DNA of 64,000 bases from Allodiplogaster sudhausi (Eukaryota > Nematoda > Chromadorea > Rhabditida > Diplogasteridae), in contig CALZFC010000090.1 in NCBI GenBank assembly GCA_945643635.1, positions 449,501 through 513,500 on the forward strand, in the 5' to 3' direction. The notes below the pieces were generated by a model. It saw only the letters and a list, made by a program, of their open reading frames with translations. It was not told where the DNA came from and made no database searches. Positions within the stretch are counted from its first letter, which is position 1; each line of letters starts with the position of its first letter. This document shows, piece by piece, positions 45,844 to 57,949 of the stretch. The position numbers and the translations under genes are program-made.

Positions 45844-46056
45844 TCTCAACTACTCTCACTCTTTTTCTCGACATCGCTACACTCATTCAAATGAGCCATA
45901 TATTTTTGTTTCGGTTACCTTAAAAGTGTTCATGTAGGCATGTAGAGATGCATTATATGTAAAACATATCGTAAAATAACATCTTTATGATCAATTATTC
46001 AAATCATTCTTTTCTAAAGAAGAGACAATTTAGCAAAGTTTGCATATATGAAGATC

Positions 46057-49000
46057 TCACGATTCTAGACACGTCCGGCAAAGAAGGAAGAGGAGGAGTC
46101 CAAGCTCTGCGATGAATGAGATTGAAAGTCCAAGCAAAATACCGCCAAACGAGCCAACCACACCGATCAGGGTGCTCAGCTCAAAATATACATGCATGAA
46201 ATGTTGAAATGAATTATATATGTAAATAATAGAAAAAGTTAGGATGGATTTAAGTCCACTTCAACAAAAACTCAAACCGAGTTTCTGTGATGCTCTGTAG
46301 TGGAGCCAACGTTGCTGCTGCCCAGATAGACATGAACTTCACTCTGAGGAAATTAAAGACAATATTTTTTAATTCTTTTTAAATTGTGCAATGGATACAT
46401 ATAAAATCGGGGAATATTTCGCTCTTAAAATGCAGAAATTGTACCGTGCTCGTCTTGTTACATGTCCTATACGAATGATCACGAGTCGCGTTCACACAAG
46501 CCAACTGCAATTTCTAGCACATACATACATACATGAATGTATGTATAGATCTCTCTCCCCCATCTCTCACCTCTGTCTTTTACTTTTCTCTCTCATCTAC
46601 TTCTCTCACTCTCTCTTCCTCTCTCTCTTTCCCTCGCTCCCTATCCTTTCTCCCTCTCTCTCGCTTTGCTAGTAAATGACGTCACCCTCGTTGGCCATTG
46701 AACTCTTGATGAGAGAACGTGGTAGTGTTCAGTCTGGCAAGCGGGTGGACAGAAGCATTCACTTGTTTTCTCTGCGAATCTCGCCGCTGCTTCAGTCGCG
46801 CACATCGACACTTCAATATCGTTTATATTATTTAATGAAAGTTATTTCTAGTCAGAAAAAAAACATTTACAACAATTATGATTAAACAAATATATAAATA
46901 TATATATATTTGGAAGATTGAAAATATTTAATCTCGTACATGTTCCATAATCGCAACCAGGAACATCGCTCGTCTTTGGAAAGCTCGTGTCCATGCAGCC
47001 GCATGAAGAGAAGGTAACGTCTTGTTGGCACGAGCGAAAACAGCTCTGCAACGAAATTTCATGAGGAGAGCGTTAAAAGCGCAAAGCAGCATTTCAGACT
47101 AAACTGTTTCGACTATCTGTATTTTCGATTTGACTTTCTGTTTTACTGATTTTATTTAATGATTTGTTCACTTCAACGGAGTAGCTGCCCCCTGCATAGA
47201 ACGAGGCAACTTCGGCTGATGAATGAACGCAGTTGCCTTGGAGGCGAGTTGATTTCTGGAAAAATGACATACATTTTAGGCGATTCGAAACGATTCGAAA
47301 CGGAATCTTGTTCACTTGGAAATGGCTGGATGTCGCATCCAGTGATGAATGCATAGGAGTCTCCATCGATATTCGATGGCCGGCTATAAAAGTTCTTGAT
47401 GATTGATAAAAAAAAAACTTTCAAAAAAAATTATTGTTGGTTCTATATCCTCTTTACGACAACAGAAATTTAGTTGAAATATCTAGCAAAATAAAACCGT
47501 GAGCTAACGTGCAGCCATGAAGACATTGACACCGCTCACTTCGCTCCTCCCTCAGCCGCTCCACTCCGAGTGGCGCGAGCAGAGAGGGAAGAGCCGCCCG
47601 GAAGACGCCCGGCGAAGAGTGACTAAGGGTCATCAGCTAAGAAAACATAAAGTAACATGAACTTTAAAAATTCAATTCAGTATTTGATAACTTGACAAGA
47701 ATGTCTATCAATAATTCCGAAAATGCCAAACGCGCCTCAAGGACTGCATCTTCTGTTGTTTTTGCAAGATCCGCGACGTTTTGAACTTTGCTTGCGTCTT
47801 AAATGGACGTGTAAATAAGAAATACTAAATAGTATATTTGTTCAAAGAAAAAGAACGCGACCAATGGTGCAGAGTGAGCCCGCGTAGCCAGCCGAGCACG
47901 TGCAGGAGACTTGGGAGGGGGAGCTGTTGTTCGTGGCACACGAAGCAGCCAGGTCGACCGTCTGGCATCTTAGAAGGGTACTTAAACTGGCACAAAACTC
48001 AACCGTAATCTGTTCGAATTTTAATAGTTTTTAAGTTTGCCTCGTAAAAGTAAGTGTACAAACGTATTATATGTACATTGAAGCAGCTGTCGTGCTCGGA
48101 ACCGTGAAGTATGCTCCGCAAGGAGTGGATGCTGAGGATACGGTAGACGAAGCAGAAGATACGGCAGTCGATGATATCGTTGAAGTGGACTTGGAAGTTG
48201 ACGTTGTTATTTCGTCTGTTGTCGACGTTGACAGAACTGTGGACGTTGTAATCACGTCAGAAGTAGAAGTAGAGCTATCGATTGAGGTTGGGATCTCTTC
48301 CATTGTCGAGGCGGAAGGAACCGTCGAAGTTGTGATCTCTTCAGTGGTAGTCGTTGTTTCTTCCGCTGTTGTAGTCGTCGTACTTGTCGAGGTCGTTGTT
48401 GACGTCGTGGTCTCTGAAGACTTGGCCTACTCCTTGCTCAGAATATTGATTAAAGGAGGTATCCGGGGAATAATTAACCTTGGTTTTTTTCTATATAGAT
48501 AAGTTCATCTTGGCGTAAAACATATACCATGATAATTTGAGCGATTTTTCATTACATTCTGAGCAAAAGTAACGTGAAATCTGGCGGGTAGAGGATTAGC
48601 TACGGTAGGTCAGAGCCGCCCCCCTTTTTCACATCTCTGTCGAGCGACAGGCAACTTTTTGAGCGCGCTCATTCAAAGTGGTTCTGTACCGCAACTGCAT
48701 AATCATTCGACAGATACTTCCTTTAAGGAATAGCAAATATGCCCACAAATAGCGTCGTACCATTTCGAAGTTTTTAGATTTCCGTTTCTCATACATATTT
48801 CTGGTTGAATTATCTATTAAATAAGAATAAAAGAAAAATATTTCAGGTACCATTGAGTTTGCAGCAGGACATGCTGCCATACGTCGCCATCGCCGTTCCG
48901 TTGTCCGTGCGCATCTTGTCGTAATAGTTATTATAGCATTCGGTGTACTGGACAGGCGCATCCGTCCAAAGATCGTCGTAGTCTAGGACCTGTGATGTAC

Positions 49001-51167
49001 TTTTGTACATAAGTAAATACTTAGCTCTCTCTTTTCTGTGCCTTAAATTAAACAGATATAAACTTTTTATTTGTTACCTTTATCTGTTTGTTGATGTCTT
49101 TTATGTAAAAACATTGTGCAACGTTTGTGACCCTCAAACTCACAAACATGGCAGAGGGCGGATCGCAACGGTAGGTATTGCATGGGATCTGCTCGAAGAC
49201 GAAGAGAGACGTGTCGGCGACGTATCCTTCAGGGCACTTGTCGTTCGAGCCCTGCTGGGCGCAATGCGTGCAAGCTCCGACCTCGGCTGTACGAAGTTTA
49301 CGATTTATTACGGCTCAAGTTGACGCATTTGGAGAAGTGTTTCATAGCACAAGGCTTACAGAAACGAGGAAAACAACAAATCATTCTCTCAACGTGCCCC
49401 AGATCGCTGGGTCTGAAGTCACCGCGCAGGTACAAGTGGTCGATGCGAGCATGTGCTCATTTATCGGATATACGTACCACTGGCCCTAAAATTGTCTTTT
49501 CAATTCTCAAGGCTCCCAATTTAAGGCGCATGATTGTGTTTCTGCTGTTTCATCAAAGAAATTATGAAACGTACATAGTCGCACAGGACTCGAGTCGAGT
49601 AGTAAACAGCAGTTCCATTATCCTTAAAAGTAAAAAAAACCAGAGATGCAGAGAAAGATAGAGAAATATAGAGAATGAGAAAGAGAAACAATTTCTCTTA
49701 CACATCGCACGATGCAATTCCTGCAGATGAGATGCCAACAGCGGTCGCCATGGCCGCGATCATAGGAAGCGTAGAGATTGTTATAATCCCATGTCTCCGT
49801 TCCTGGCGGTGGTCCAGGCGTCTCGGGTGGAATCGTGCATGCTACTGTAATATAAAATGTTAATCACAAACTTTTCGTTAAAATTAAAAAAAATACATGG
49901 TGGAGGCGTTGTTGTCGGCCCCGAGGTGGTTGTGGTGTCGAGAGCATATACTGAATTGGTTAAAAAAAAACTTTAAAAAAAAACTTACTCTTTACTTCAC
50001 TTAAGAGCATGTCAGTAAGCTTCAAGCACTGCCTGCTCTCGGCAATTGTTTTCGAATTCATTAACAGAAATCATTTGTCTTATACTACTCAACCTGCTCT
50101 AGGTGATGGGCCTAATTCATCCATAATCACATTTTTCTCTACTCCAGAAAATTTATTGAGCCACATCTTATAGTTCGAATTTTGTTGAAAGGTAGTCATT
50201 TTGTAAAAAAAATTTCACCCTCTTTCTTACAAGAAATGTTTGAAGGTGTGGAAATCGTTTTGAAGTAGTTTTTTTTCAAGAATTCTAATTGTTCATAACG
50301 AAATTTCCCATATAATCGAAACGTATCAATAAATGTACGTACATATGTAAAATTTGAAGTCCTCCACGAGTGCACTTAGATGATATACTTAATATTAGGA
50401 TATTATTACATTTTGATGTTGAGTACAGTTATCGATGATTGAATGGGCTTGCATAGTGTCTCGGCGACCAAAAACGCGCCTTTTTGACCGACTCGTGTTT
50501 ATTTATGCATGATAGCAAAAATTCGTATCCTTTAATTTTTTTTGAATGTTGTTATTTTTCAGCAAATTTAACGGTCTTTCTTATTGTCTTGGCTCCAATC
50601 TTGGCAAATCAAATGATCATAAAGCGATATGCTAGACCCTTCAAATTATTAAAGCCAATTTTCTCGACCAAAATAAAGTTTTTGCAGAAGTGTTCCTGGA
50701 TGAAATCTGAAGGGCTTTCCGAAATGCTATTGAATGATATATAGATAAATAGTATCTCAGATCAGATTTTGTATGGGCTCAATGAATTTTTAGAGACAGA
50801 GTAGCGCATCCTAAATCGGAAAAATGGATTGTGATGAAATTAAGGATTGTGATGAAAGCGGGTCGAGTCGTATAAGGAAAATGATTTCTGTAGATGAATT
50901 CGAAAAAAATTGCCCGAAGCGGCCTTCTTTAAGCGCATGCTCGACTCTTACAGCGAGACCCTCTTAAAATTAAAATAAAAAAAACAAATGTAGAAAATGT
51001 CGAGAGTTTATTGATGAGTTTAAATGGATTATGTTAATAGTATTAGGAAATACAAAGTGTTGAAATAAAAATATTAAATAAAACTTTTCACCTGCTAATG
51101 CTCCAAAAAGCAAGAACGTGATCACTTGGATTGAAGTCCAAACTCGACAGACCCTTTGATAGTGCAT
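46057..51167 (-). pseudogene. DEG/ENaC-type channel gene, array copy 5 (exon fusion, frameshifted)
   Basis: Approximate exons: 51090-51167, 49895-49945, 49705-49850, 49565-49630, 49395-49490, 49150-49300, 48850-48990, mucin-like 48060-48420, EGF-like 47865-47970, 47725-47800, fused 47520-47640, 47300-47390, 47175-47260, 46925-47050, 46690-46815, 46440-46520, 46275-46350 and 46057-46185. In the fused exon, the segment ending GVERLREE runs directly into sequence that normally encodes VSGVNVF, but one base out of frame. The GTCFTINSN exon and the intron between them are deleted. The extracellular half is intact and diverges more from the other copies. The stop lies about 210 bp from the Polinton target site. 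Confidence 0.72.
48450..48726. mobile_element. Short TTAA-flanked MITE
   Basis: TTAA (48450-48453 and 48723-48726) encloses ends AGGAGGTATCCGGGGAATAA and the inverted TAATCATTCGACAGATACTT. The ends are about 80 percent alike. It has no ORF. Related ends occur at 12995 (left type), about 56524 (partial) and about 63600-63630 (right type). Confidence 0.7.
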
Positions 51168-51764
51168 CAAGAGCTTACCAGAATTAAAAGTGTTCAATTA
51201 ATTATTCCGATAATAATGTCTCTAAAGAAGGTGAGTTGTTCATACTCATTTTTCAACCCGGAGAGAGAGAGCTCAGCCTTCAATAAATATTACGAGAATC
51301 GTGATCTATTCGGCCTTTGAGATGTTTTAAAGCGGATTTTTTTTTGATTTTGATTTCCTGGTCTTCTTTCTTCATGCTGCCTCTTTTTCTCTGTGATTCT
51401 CTTCGAGGTCTGCCATCTCACCGTCAGTTTCTTTGTGCCCATTGCAGACAATAGCAGAGGCTGAGTGAGGGATCATTTGTGCCTGGGCAGGAATAGTCTA
51501 GGCCAGAGGCAAGAGTGAAGCTTTCCGAGGGCAATGAGAGACGAGAGATCTACTCTGGGTCCAGACGACCGACGAGCACTGGGATACCTAGACCTTCAGC
51601 CCGGATCCACAAATAGATCATACCAGGATCCGTAAAAAAATTAATTTTTCCATTTGGGCATATTTTGAAAAGCGGTCTTTCATGATTGTTCACAGCGACA
51701 AAAAAGGAAAACCATAAAGGGAAATCCTACGGCATTCCCTCTTCACTTCGCAATTCCAGTTTAA

Positions 51765-52140
51765 ATTACAGTATTTTCTGAATCAGTACCCCATTATTCG
51801 AGGACCCCCCCTTGAGAATGTCATTGAAAAAATAGTACCATTCCCCCTAGTAAAACCCCTCCTGTAGTGCTCTCCTTTAATAATCTAATACCACAGCTCC
51901 AGACGTTCCTTGAATGGATCCAGGAGGCACGGCAAGCACTTCCCAATGAACGTATTGATTGTAAATTAATTCAAAAACGGATATTCTAGTGATGATTCCA
52001 TTGAAGTTGATTCTTTTTTAAAGAATAAAATGTTGTTATCGCAGGTTTAGTGTTTCACATTGAAAAACAGTACCCTTCTTTTAATAGTGCTCCTCTCTCG
52101 CAAAGGTTATTGAAAAATATGTAGTACCCCTGAAATCGGA
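51765..52140. mobile_element. Degraded relative of the 26038-26481 MITE
   Basis: The left end (CAGTATTTTCTGAATCAGTA) and the internal C-rich blocks match the intact element, but the right inverted end is lost. It lies immediately before a DEG/ENaC 3' fragment. Confidence 0.55.
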
Positions 52141-52815
52141 GAGGATAAAAGTCAGCACATTTCGTGAAAGCAAAGCACCGCCAAAGGAGCCAGCCGTGCC
52201 CACCACAGTGCTCTGCTTAAAATTTATTTTTAAGGGAATAAATAAATAAATAGAAAAATGTAGGATGGATTTATCTCCAAGACAGATCACAATAGATTTA
52301 ATGTTCGTTAGACAAAAACGTTCATCTCAAAATACATATACATATGTTTACTACACCACTTTCTGCAAGAAATAAATAAATAATTTAGGAAGAAGAAATT
52401 TCCCACCGAATGCAAGTGATGCTCTGTAGAGGCGAAAAAGTGTTATTTTTCAAAGTGTTCAATGGAAATTAAGTGTCAGATGGTGAGAATATTTCGTTTT
52501 AAAATACAAAAATCGTGCCGTGCTCGTTTTGTTGCATGTCCTATGCGAATCGTGTCGAGTCCAATCCACACAAGCCAACTGCAATTTCTTGCATTTCTAG
52601 AACTATCTCGAACTCTCCCTCTCTCGCTCCTGTCTCCTCTTTTGCTCTCTCTCTCTCTCCTCTTTCTCTCTCTACTTCCTGGTGAATGACGTCACCCTCG
52701 TTGGCCGTTGAACTGTGGATGAGAGAGCGTGAAAGCGTTCGTTCTTGCAAGCTTTAGGACAGAAGCATTCGCTTGTTCTGTCTGAGAATCGAGTGGTCGC
52801 TTCATCATGTCGACA
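52140..52815 (-). pseudogene. 3' fragment of a DEG/ENaC-type gene
   Basis: It retains the CPPAC-type exon (52690-52810; SECFCPKACKNERFH), remnants of the next two exons (about 52510-52590 and 52400-52440), and the first part of the last-helix exon (52140-52220; GTAGSFGGALLS), which is cut off at the MITE relic. No 5' exons are present. Confidence 0.7.
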
Positions 52816-52959
52816 ATTCATGCGTTCATAGAAATTATTGTTTATTATTCAAATAATCTGATATTTTTGATAAAAAACATTTATGACAATTAAGAGTTTG
52901 AACGAGTAAGCCATATTTAGAAGTAGATTGAGTTTGATGAGCAGATGTTTCGCACATCC

Positions 52960-53560
52960 AAAAAAAACATCGTTGAAACCAATTACGGCCTATTTGAAAT
53001 GTTGACTGCAAATGTATGCATATAGGAAACTTCATTTAATATTCCAACTTCATTAAATATTCCAACTTCAATATTCCAACTAATGTAAGCTTGCCTTTCC
53101 CCTTTTTTGATCAATAATTCTCAATTCAATTTAGACTGTAATTGCTCTGCTTTTTGTTCCGTCTGCGTAATCAAAATTCGTACTGCTTAAAATGGCAGCT
53201 TCTCCGCAGCACATAAAAAGTGCAAGCACTCATCCAAGCAAATCCACGATACCCTTATTGTGTTTCGCAACTTTCTCCCAAAATTCCTTTCTCTTCCGCT
53301 TCGTGACCTACATACATATGTGTTATATCTCAGAATCTAGTTTATTCTCTATTTCGCATTCTCGCAGAAATTTTTGTGACTTCGGGAATCGAAGCTTCTA
53401 GCTCAACCTTATCAAATAATAAAAAAATCAAACTATTATTTTTCGCCGGGGACCTCCTTTAACTCACAGAGCCAACAAATACAAGTACTTAGTAGACATA
53501 TATACATGTAAATGTAGATATTCAATATCTCCATATCATAACAAATTAGCAAAGTATGCA
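52960..53560. repeat. Duplicated spacer block
   Basis: This is the partner of 6600-7150: shared CCTTTCCCCTTTT core and CTCACAGAGCCAACAAAT/CTCACAGAGTCAACAAAT end. Like its partner it directly precedes, in plus coordinates, a last-helix exon. Confidence 0.55.
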
Positions 53561-54627
53561 TATAGCGAAGGTCTCACTACTCTACACTCGTCTTGCAAAG
53601 AAGGAAGAGGAGGAGTACGATTTCTGCGATAAATGATATTGTAAGTCCCAGCAAAGCACCGCCAAACGAGCCCGTCGCACCCAGCAGAGTGCTCAGCTTA
53701 ATTTATGTAAATATATTTTATTTTTTTATAAATAATAAAAAAAAATTACTAATTTTTCTCCTGAACACAAGAAAACTGAAATCGTTTTAATTAGATAAAC
53801 CTCAAGCACTTTCTCCTTTGTAGAAAGCAATATGTCTAAAAAAAAATAGTGAAGACTCAAACCTAGTTCCTGTGATGCTCGGTAGTGGAGGCAACATAGC
53901 TATTGCACAGATAAACATGCACTTCACTCTGAAGAAATTATAGAAGTAATTTTTATCATTCTTTTCATATTGTGCAATTTAAATGTGAAAACTGGAAATA
54001 TATCGCTCTTTAAATTGCAAAATCGTACGGTGCTCGTCTTGTTGCATGTCCTATACGAATGGTTTCGCGTCGCGTTCACACACGCCAACTGCAATTCTCT
54101 TGATTTCTAGATGTTATCCTAACTTTCTCTTCTTTCTCTCACTCTCTCTCTCTCACTCTCTTTCTGCGCTCTCTCTCTGCCTCTCTCTGTTGCTCGCTCT
54201 CTATCTCTTTCCAAGTGAATGACGCTGAACTGTCGAAGAGAGAACGTGGAAGTGTTCGGTTTGGCAAGCGGGAGGACAGAAACATTCGCTTGTCTTCTCT
54301 GCGAATCGCGCCGTCGCCTCAGCTACGCACGTCGACCCTTCATCCATGCATAATCGAGTTATTGTTTGGCATATAATTAAATATATTTAAGGAACAATAA
54401 TATTGAACAGAAGTAATATTTAGAAGAAGATTGACACTAAAGCACACAAGTTCCATAATTGCAGCCGAGAATGTTGTTCGGCTTCGGAAAGCTCGCGTCC
54501 ATACAACCGCAGAAAGTGAAGATAACGTCTTGTTGGCACGAGCGAAAACAGCTCTGGAACGCAATTTCATGAGGAAAAGTTTCAAATCGAAAGCAGCATT
54601 TTAGACAATAAACTGATTTAGTATCTG

Positions 54628-55349
54628 CCGCGCATTCAATCTATCTAAAGTTTGAAAGATGTTCAAAACAATCTTGTTTCGAACATATTCGCAACAGAAA
54701 AAATTGGCTATTCGCCAGCCTATCTTAATACATATGTGTTCCGAACATGTATCCAGCTTGTAATCACTAAATCGCTTGTGTGCACTTCCTGTTTCGAACT
54801 TCTGAGGTGGTCACTTGGTCAGAACAAGTACGAAAATGGAAAGTCAACGCAAAGATGGAGGAGCAGGCTGTGACGAGCAAAAGCTGCTCCGGTGTGCTTT
54901 TGCTCGGCACCAACCAAATAGCATAGGGCAGAGAAAAAAAGAAATCGCCCTTTGCTGCCTGCATCTCATTCTTACTCCTCGTGTCCTATTTTGCGGTGGA
55001 CTCTAGTGCTGAGCCCGATGCTAATTATTATCCCATGTGAGCACTGCTGGCTTACGTGCCTTTTTACTGACTTATTAAATCTATTGAAATTTGCATCTCA
55101 TTCGAGCGATTGGGTAAATATTGTCTGCAACCCCATCCCCTCATTCTCCAAGTAGAGTCGTGGTCTGGTATATAACTTGATCCCTTACTGTTTGAAAGTG
55201 AAGGGTTCGAATTCGCATGCGGACAATACATTTGCGGGTTTTGTTAGAATGTGGCGAGCTCTACATGTTTCCAACTTGTTCTCAGCCTGTGACTACAACG
55301 CCAATGTTGCGAACAAGTGTTTCAAACATCAGACAGATTAAACGCGCGG
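54628..55349. mobile_element. 722-bp TIR element with possible 3-bp TSD
   Basis: The ends CCGCGCATTCAATCTATCT and the inverted AGACAGATTAAACGCGCGG are about 80 percent alike and are flanked by CTG (54625-54627 and 55350-55352). Subterminal TTCGAACAT-type repeats are present. It lies in an intron of copy 6 and is absent from the same intron of the other copies. The superfamily is not clear. Confidence 0.65.
55150..55225 (+). other. tRNA-like unit inside the 722-bp element
   Basis: AGTCGTGGTCTGG (55156-55168) resembles an A box and GGGTTCGAATTC (55203-55214) fits the B-box consensus. The spacing is tRNA-like, but the acceptor stem does not pair. Confidence 0.4.
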
Positions 55350-56827
55350 CTGATTTATTGATCTAATTTTCTGAGTTGATCACTTCAACTGAGTATCCAC
55401 CCCCTGCATAGAACGAGGCAACTTCGGCTGATGAGTGAACGCAGCTGCCGAGGAGACGAACTGATTTCTGGAAGTATCTCATTTATTATTTTTTGATACA
55501 GTACATTTATCAATGTTTCCTCTATTCGAAGCGACACCTTTTTCACTTGGAAATGGCTGGTTGTCGCATCCAGCGATGAATGCAGAGGAGACTCCATGGT
55601 TATTCGTTGACCGGCTGTTAAAGTTCTTGTTGATTGAAAAATACTAATGTTGGCTAGGATGTTGCCACACGTAAGAATATTTTCAATAAAAAAAGGTTTA
55701 TCTTATAAGTTGAAATTTCTAGAGCAGCACGTTAATTTACGAACGTGTATCGATGAAGACGTTGACACCGCTGACTTCATTCCATCCCGGACTTTCATGA
55801 GGCATCGAATTGAGCTTCACTCGAAGTTCTTTAGTTGAAGAAGAAAGGGCGCTATTAACATCAAAAGGTTTAAAAGAATGTCTAACCTCCTCGTTGCCCA
55901 ATATGACGAGTTCTTAAAGAGTCATTTGAATTTATAGTGAAACAGGCACCGAGAGAAGAGTCGAAGTGCTCCGTTAAAAATTCTCTTAATTCATAATACT
56001 TATTTCGTGAATATTACTTGAGATTAGGTTACCAGGCGAATGCTTCTGTTATTCCCATTCTATCTCATTTTCTCTCTTTCAATCTCTACAGCGGCAATTT
56101 GAATTCTCAAATAATTTTATTGAAGTTAATGTTACCCGATGTTGATCTCTTTCCGTTCAAATGCCGCATACTCGATGATATCCTCGATCTTCCAGCTTAT
56201 CTCCCTCAGCCGCTCCTCTCCGAGTGGCGCGAGCAGAGAGGGAAGAGCAGCCCGGAAGACGCCCGGTGAAGAGTGACTGAGGGACATCAACTAAGATAAT
56301 AAATAATGTTATGTTATAATAATGTTATTTAGTATTTGATATCTAGTTAAGGAATTACAAACGGAATTCCGAAAATACGAAACCAGCCTCAAGGACTGCA
56401 TCTTCCGTTGTTTTTGCTAGATCGGCGACGTTTTTAAGTTTGCTTCCATCTAAAATTGCATTGGCGTGTAAATGGTATAAAGAACAAAATCACGTTGTTA
56501 AACGTGGCCGATCACAAAAAAAAATTGGAGGAAGTATCCGACGAAAGTAACCCATATATTATAAAACTGCGCTTCAAATGAGATGCAAAACTAAAAAATG
56601 GAAGAAAGGTGACTTGGGCCCACTTCATAATTTCAAATTTGAAATGTATACATAAAAAAATCTCTCTCAAATTCTTTCATTGTCTCGATTTTCTCTAAAG
56701 TCTTTATCTATATATAATCATATATATATATATCTAATCAAAGTTTCAAGCTCAACCTGACCAAAGGCAAAAAAAAACAAGACATTATTTATTCGTCGGA
56801 GACCTCCTTTAACAAAAAATAATTACC

Positions 56828-56905
56828 GTAGGCACACTCTCATTCTCGCATGCTATTTCGCAGGTCGCGCAAATCTGCTGCAAAAATAGCACGCGTGAAT
56901 GAGGC
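56828..56905. repeat. Foldback element, second copy
   Basis: CACTCTCATTCTCGCATGCT pairs with the inverted AGCACGCGTGAATGAG. It matches 31758-31837. Confidence 0.65.
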
Positions 56906-57949
56906 TACGAAGAGTCCGGTCATTTTGAAATGTCGCATAATTTAAACCGAACTACACTGAATAGGAAGATAAAAAAAGCTGATGTACATATGTACGCATT
57001 GGACGTCCTTTAAAGAATAAGAAAACTGAGAAATATTATCTGAACGTACCAAAGATGGCTGGATCTAAAGTCTCCGCGCACGTACAAGTTGTCGTCGCTG
57101 TCGGAAACTTGCTCCATTGGCTCTAAATGTTCTCAATTCACTCCTCAAGGTTAAGGATACAGGGCACGTAATCGTTGACAACAGTGTCGTAATGGAAGCC
57201 AGGGAACGTACATAGATGCACATGACGCGAGTTGTGTAGTGAACAGAAGTGCCATTATCCTTAAAAGTAAACAAACTCTGAAGTAAACTAAAGAAGAGTA
57301 ATCTGGAAAGAGACATTCTAAGCAAGGCAGGGAGATAGCGAGAGAAAAATTGAGAAACGTAGAGATGGAGTGAAAGGAAAAAAAGGAGATATCTTACACA
57401 TCGCACGATGCCCTTCCTGCAGATAAGATGCCAATATTTGTCAGCGTAGCCATGGTCGTAAGCAATGTGGAGATTGCTATGAACCCAAGTCTCCGTTCCT
57501 GGCGGCGGCCCAGGCGTCTCGGGTGGAATCGTGCATTCTACTGTGAAGTGGAGTCTTCATTACCGCAAAAGAAAAAATTGTATTTGTGATTGTTTTCATG
57601 AACTTTTGTTGCAAAAAACCGTGCAATTATGTTATTATGTTCGATACATGGCGGAGGCGTTGTAGTCGGCGAGGAAGTGGTTGTTGTGTCGAGCGAATTT
57701 ACTTAAAAATGAAGATATAAAATACGTACTCCTTCCTTCTTTTTTAATTCAAAATGAAATAAATAAATAAAGAATATGACGGGAAAGTAATCGACAACAT
57801 TTTGCGCAACGAAAAAGTGCCGAAAAAAAATATTTTAAAAACTGAAATAAAATAATTTCACAAAAAGTTTCACCTGCGCATGCTCCAAAAAGCAATGACG
57901 TGATCGTTTGGATTGTCGGCCCAAGTCGTAAGAGTCTTTGCATGCTCAT

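Larger units (their letters stand above)
53577..57949 (-). pseudogene. DEG/ENaC-type channel gene, array copy 6 (ectodomain exons deleted)
   Basis: Approximate exons: 57870-57949 (MSMQRLLRLGPTIQ), linker about 57660-57700, 57405-57545 (CTIPPETPGPPPG), 57205-57260, 57045-57115, then 56385-56460, 56150-56285, 55880-55980 (GACFTINSND), 55740-55845, 55540-55610, 55375-55465, 54445-54560 (SCFRSCQQDVIF), 54225-54340 (SECFCPPACQTEHF), 54035-54105, 53875-53935 and 53577-53700 (GSFGGALLGLTI). The two later Cys-rich exons, the mucin-like exon and the EGF-like exon are absent between 57045 and 56460. If splicing skipped in phase, a shortened channel is possible, so the pseudogene label is provisional. 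Confidence 0.6.
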
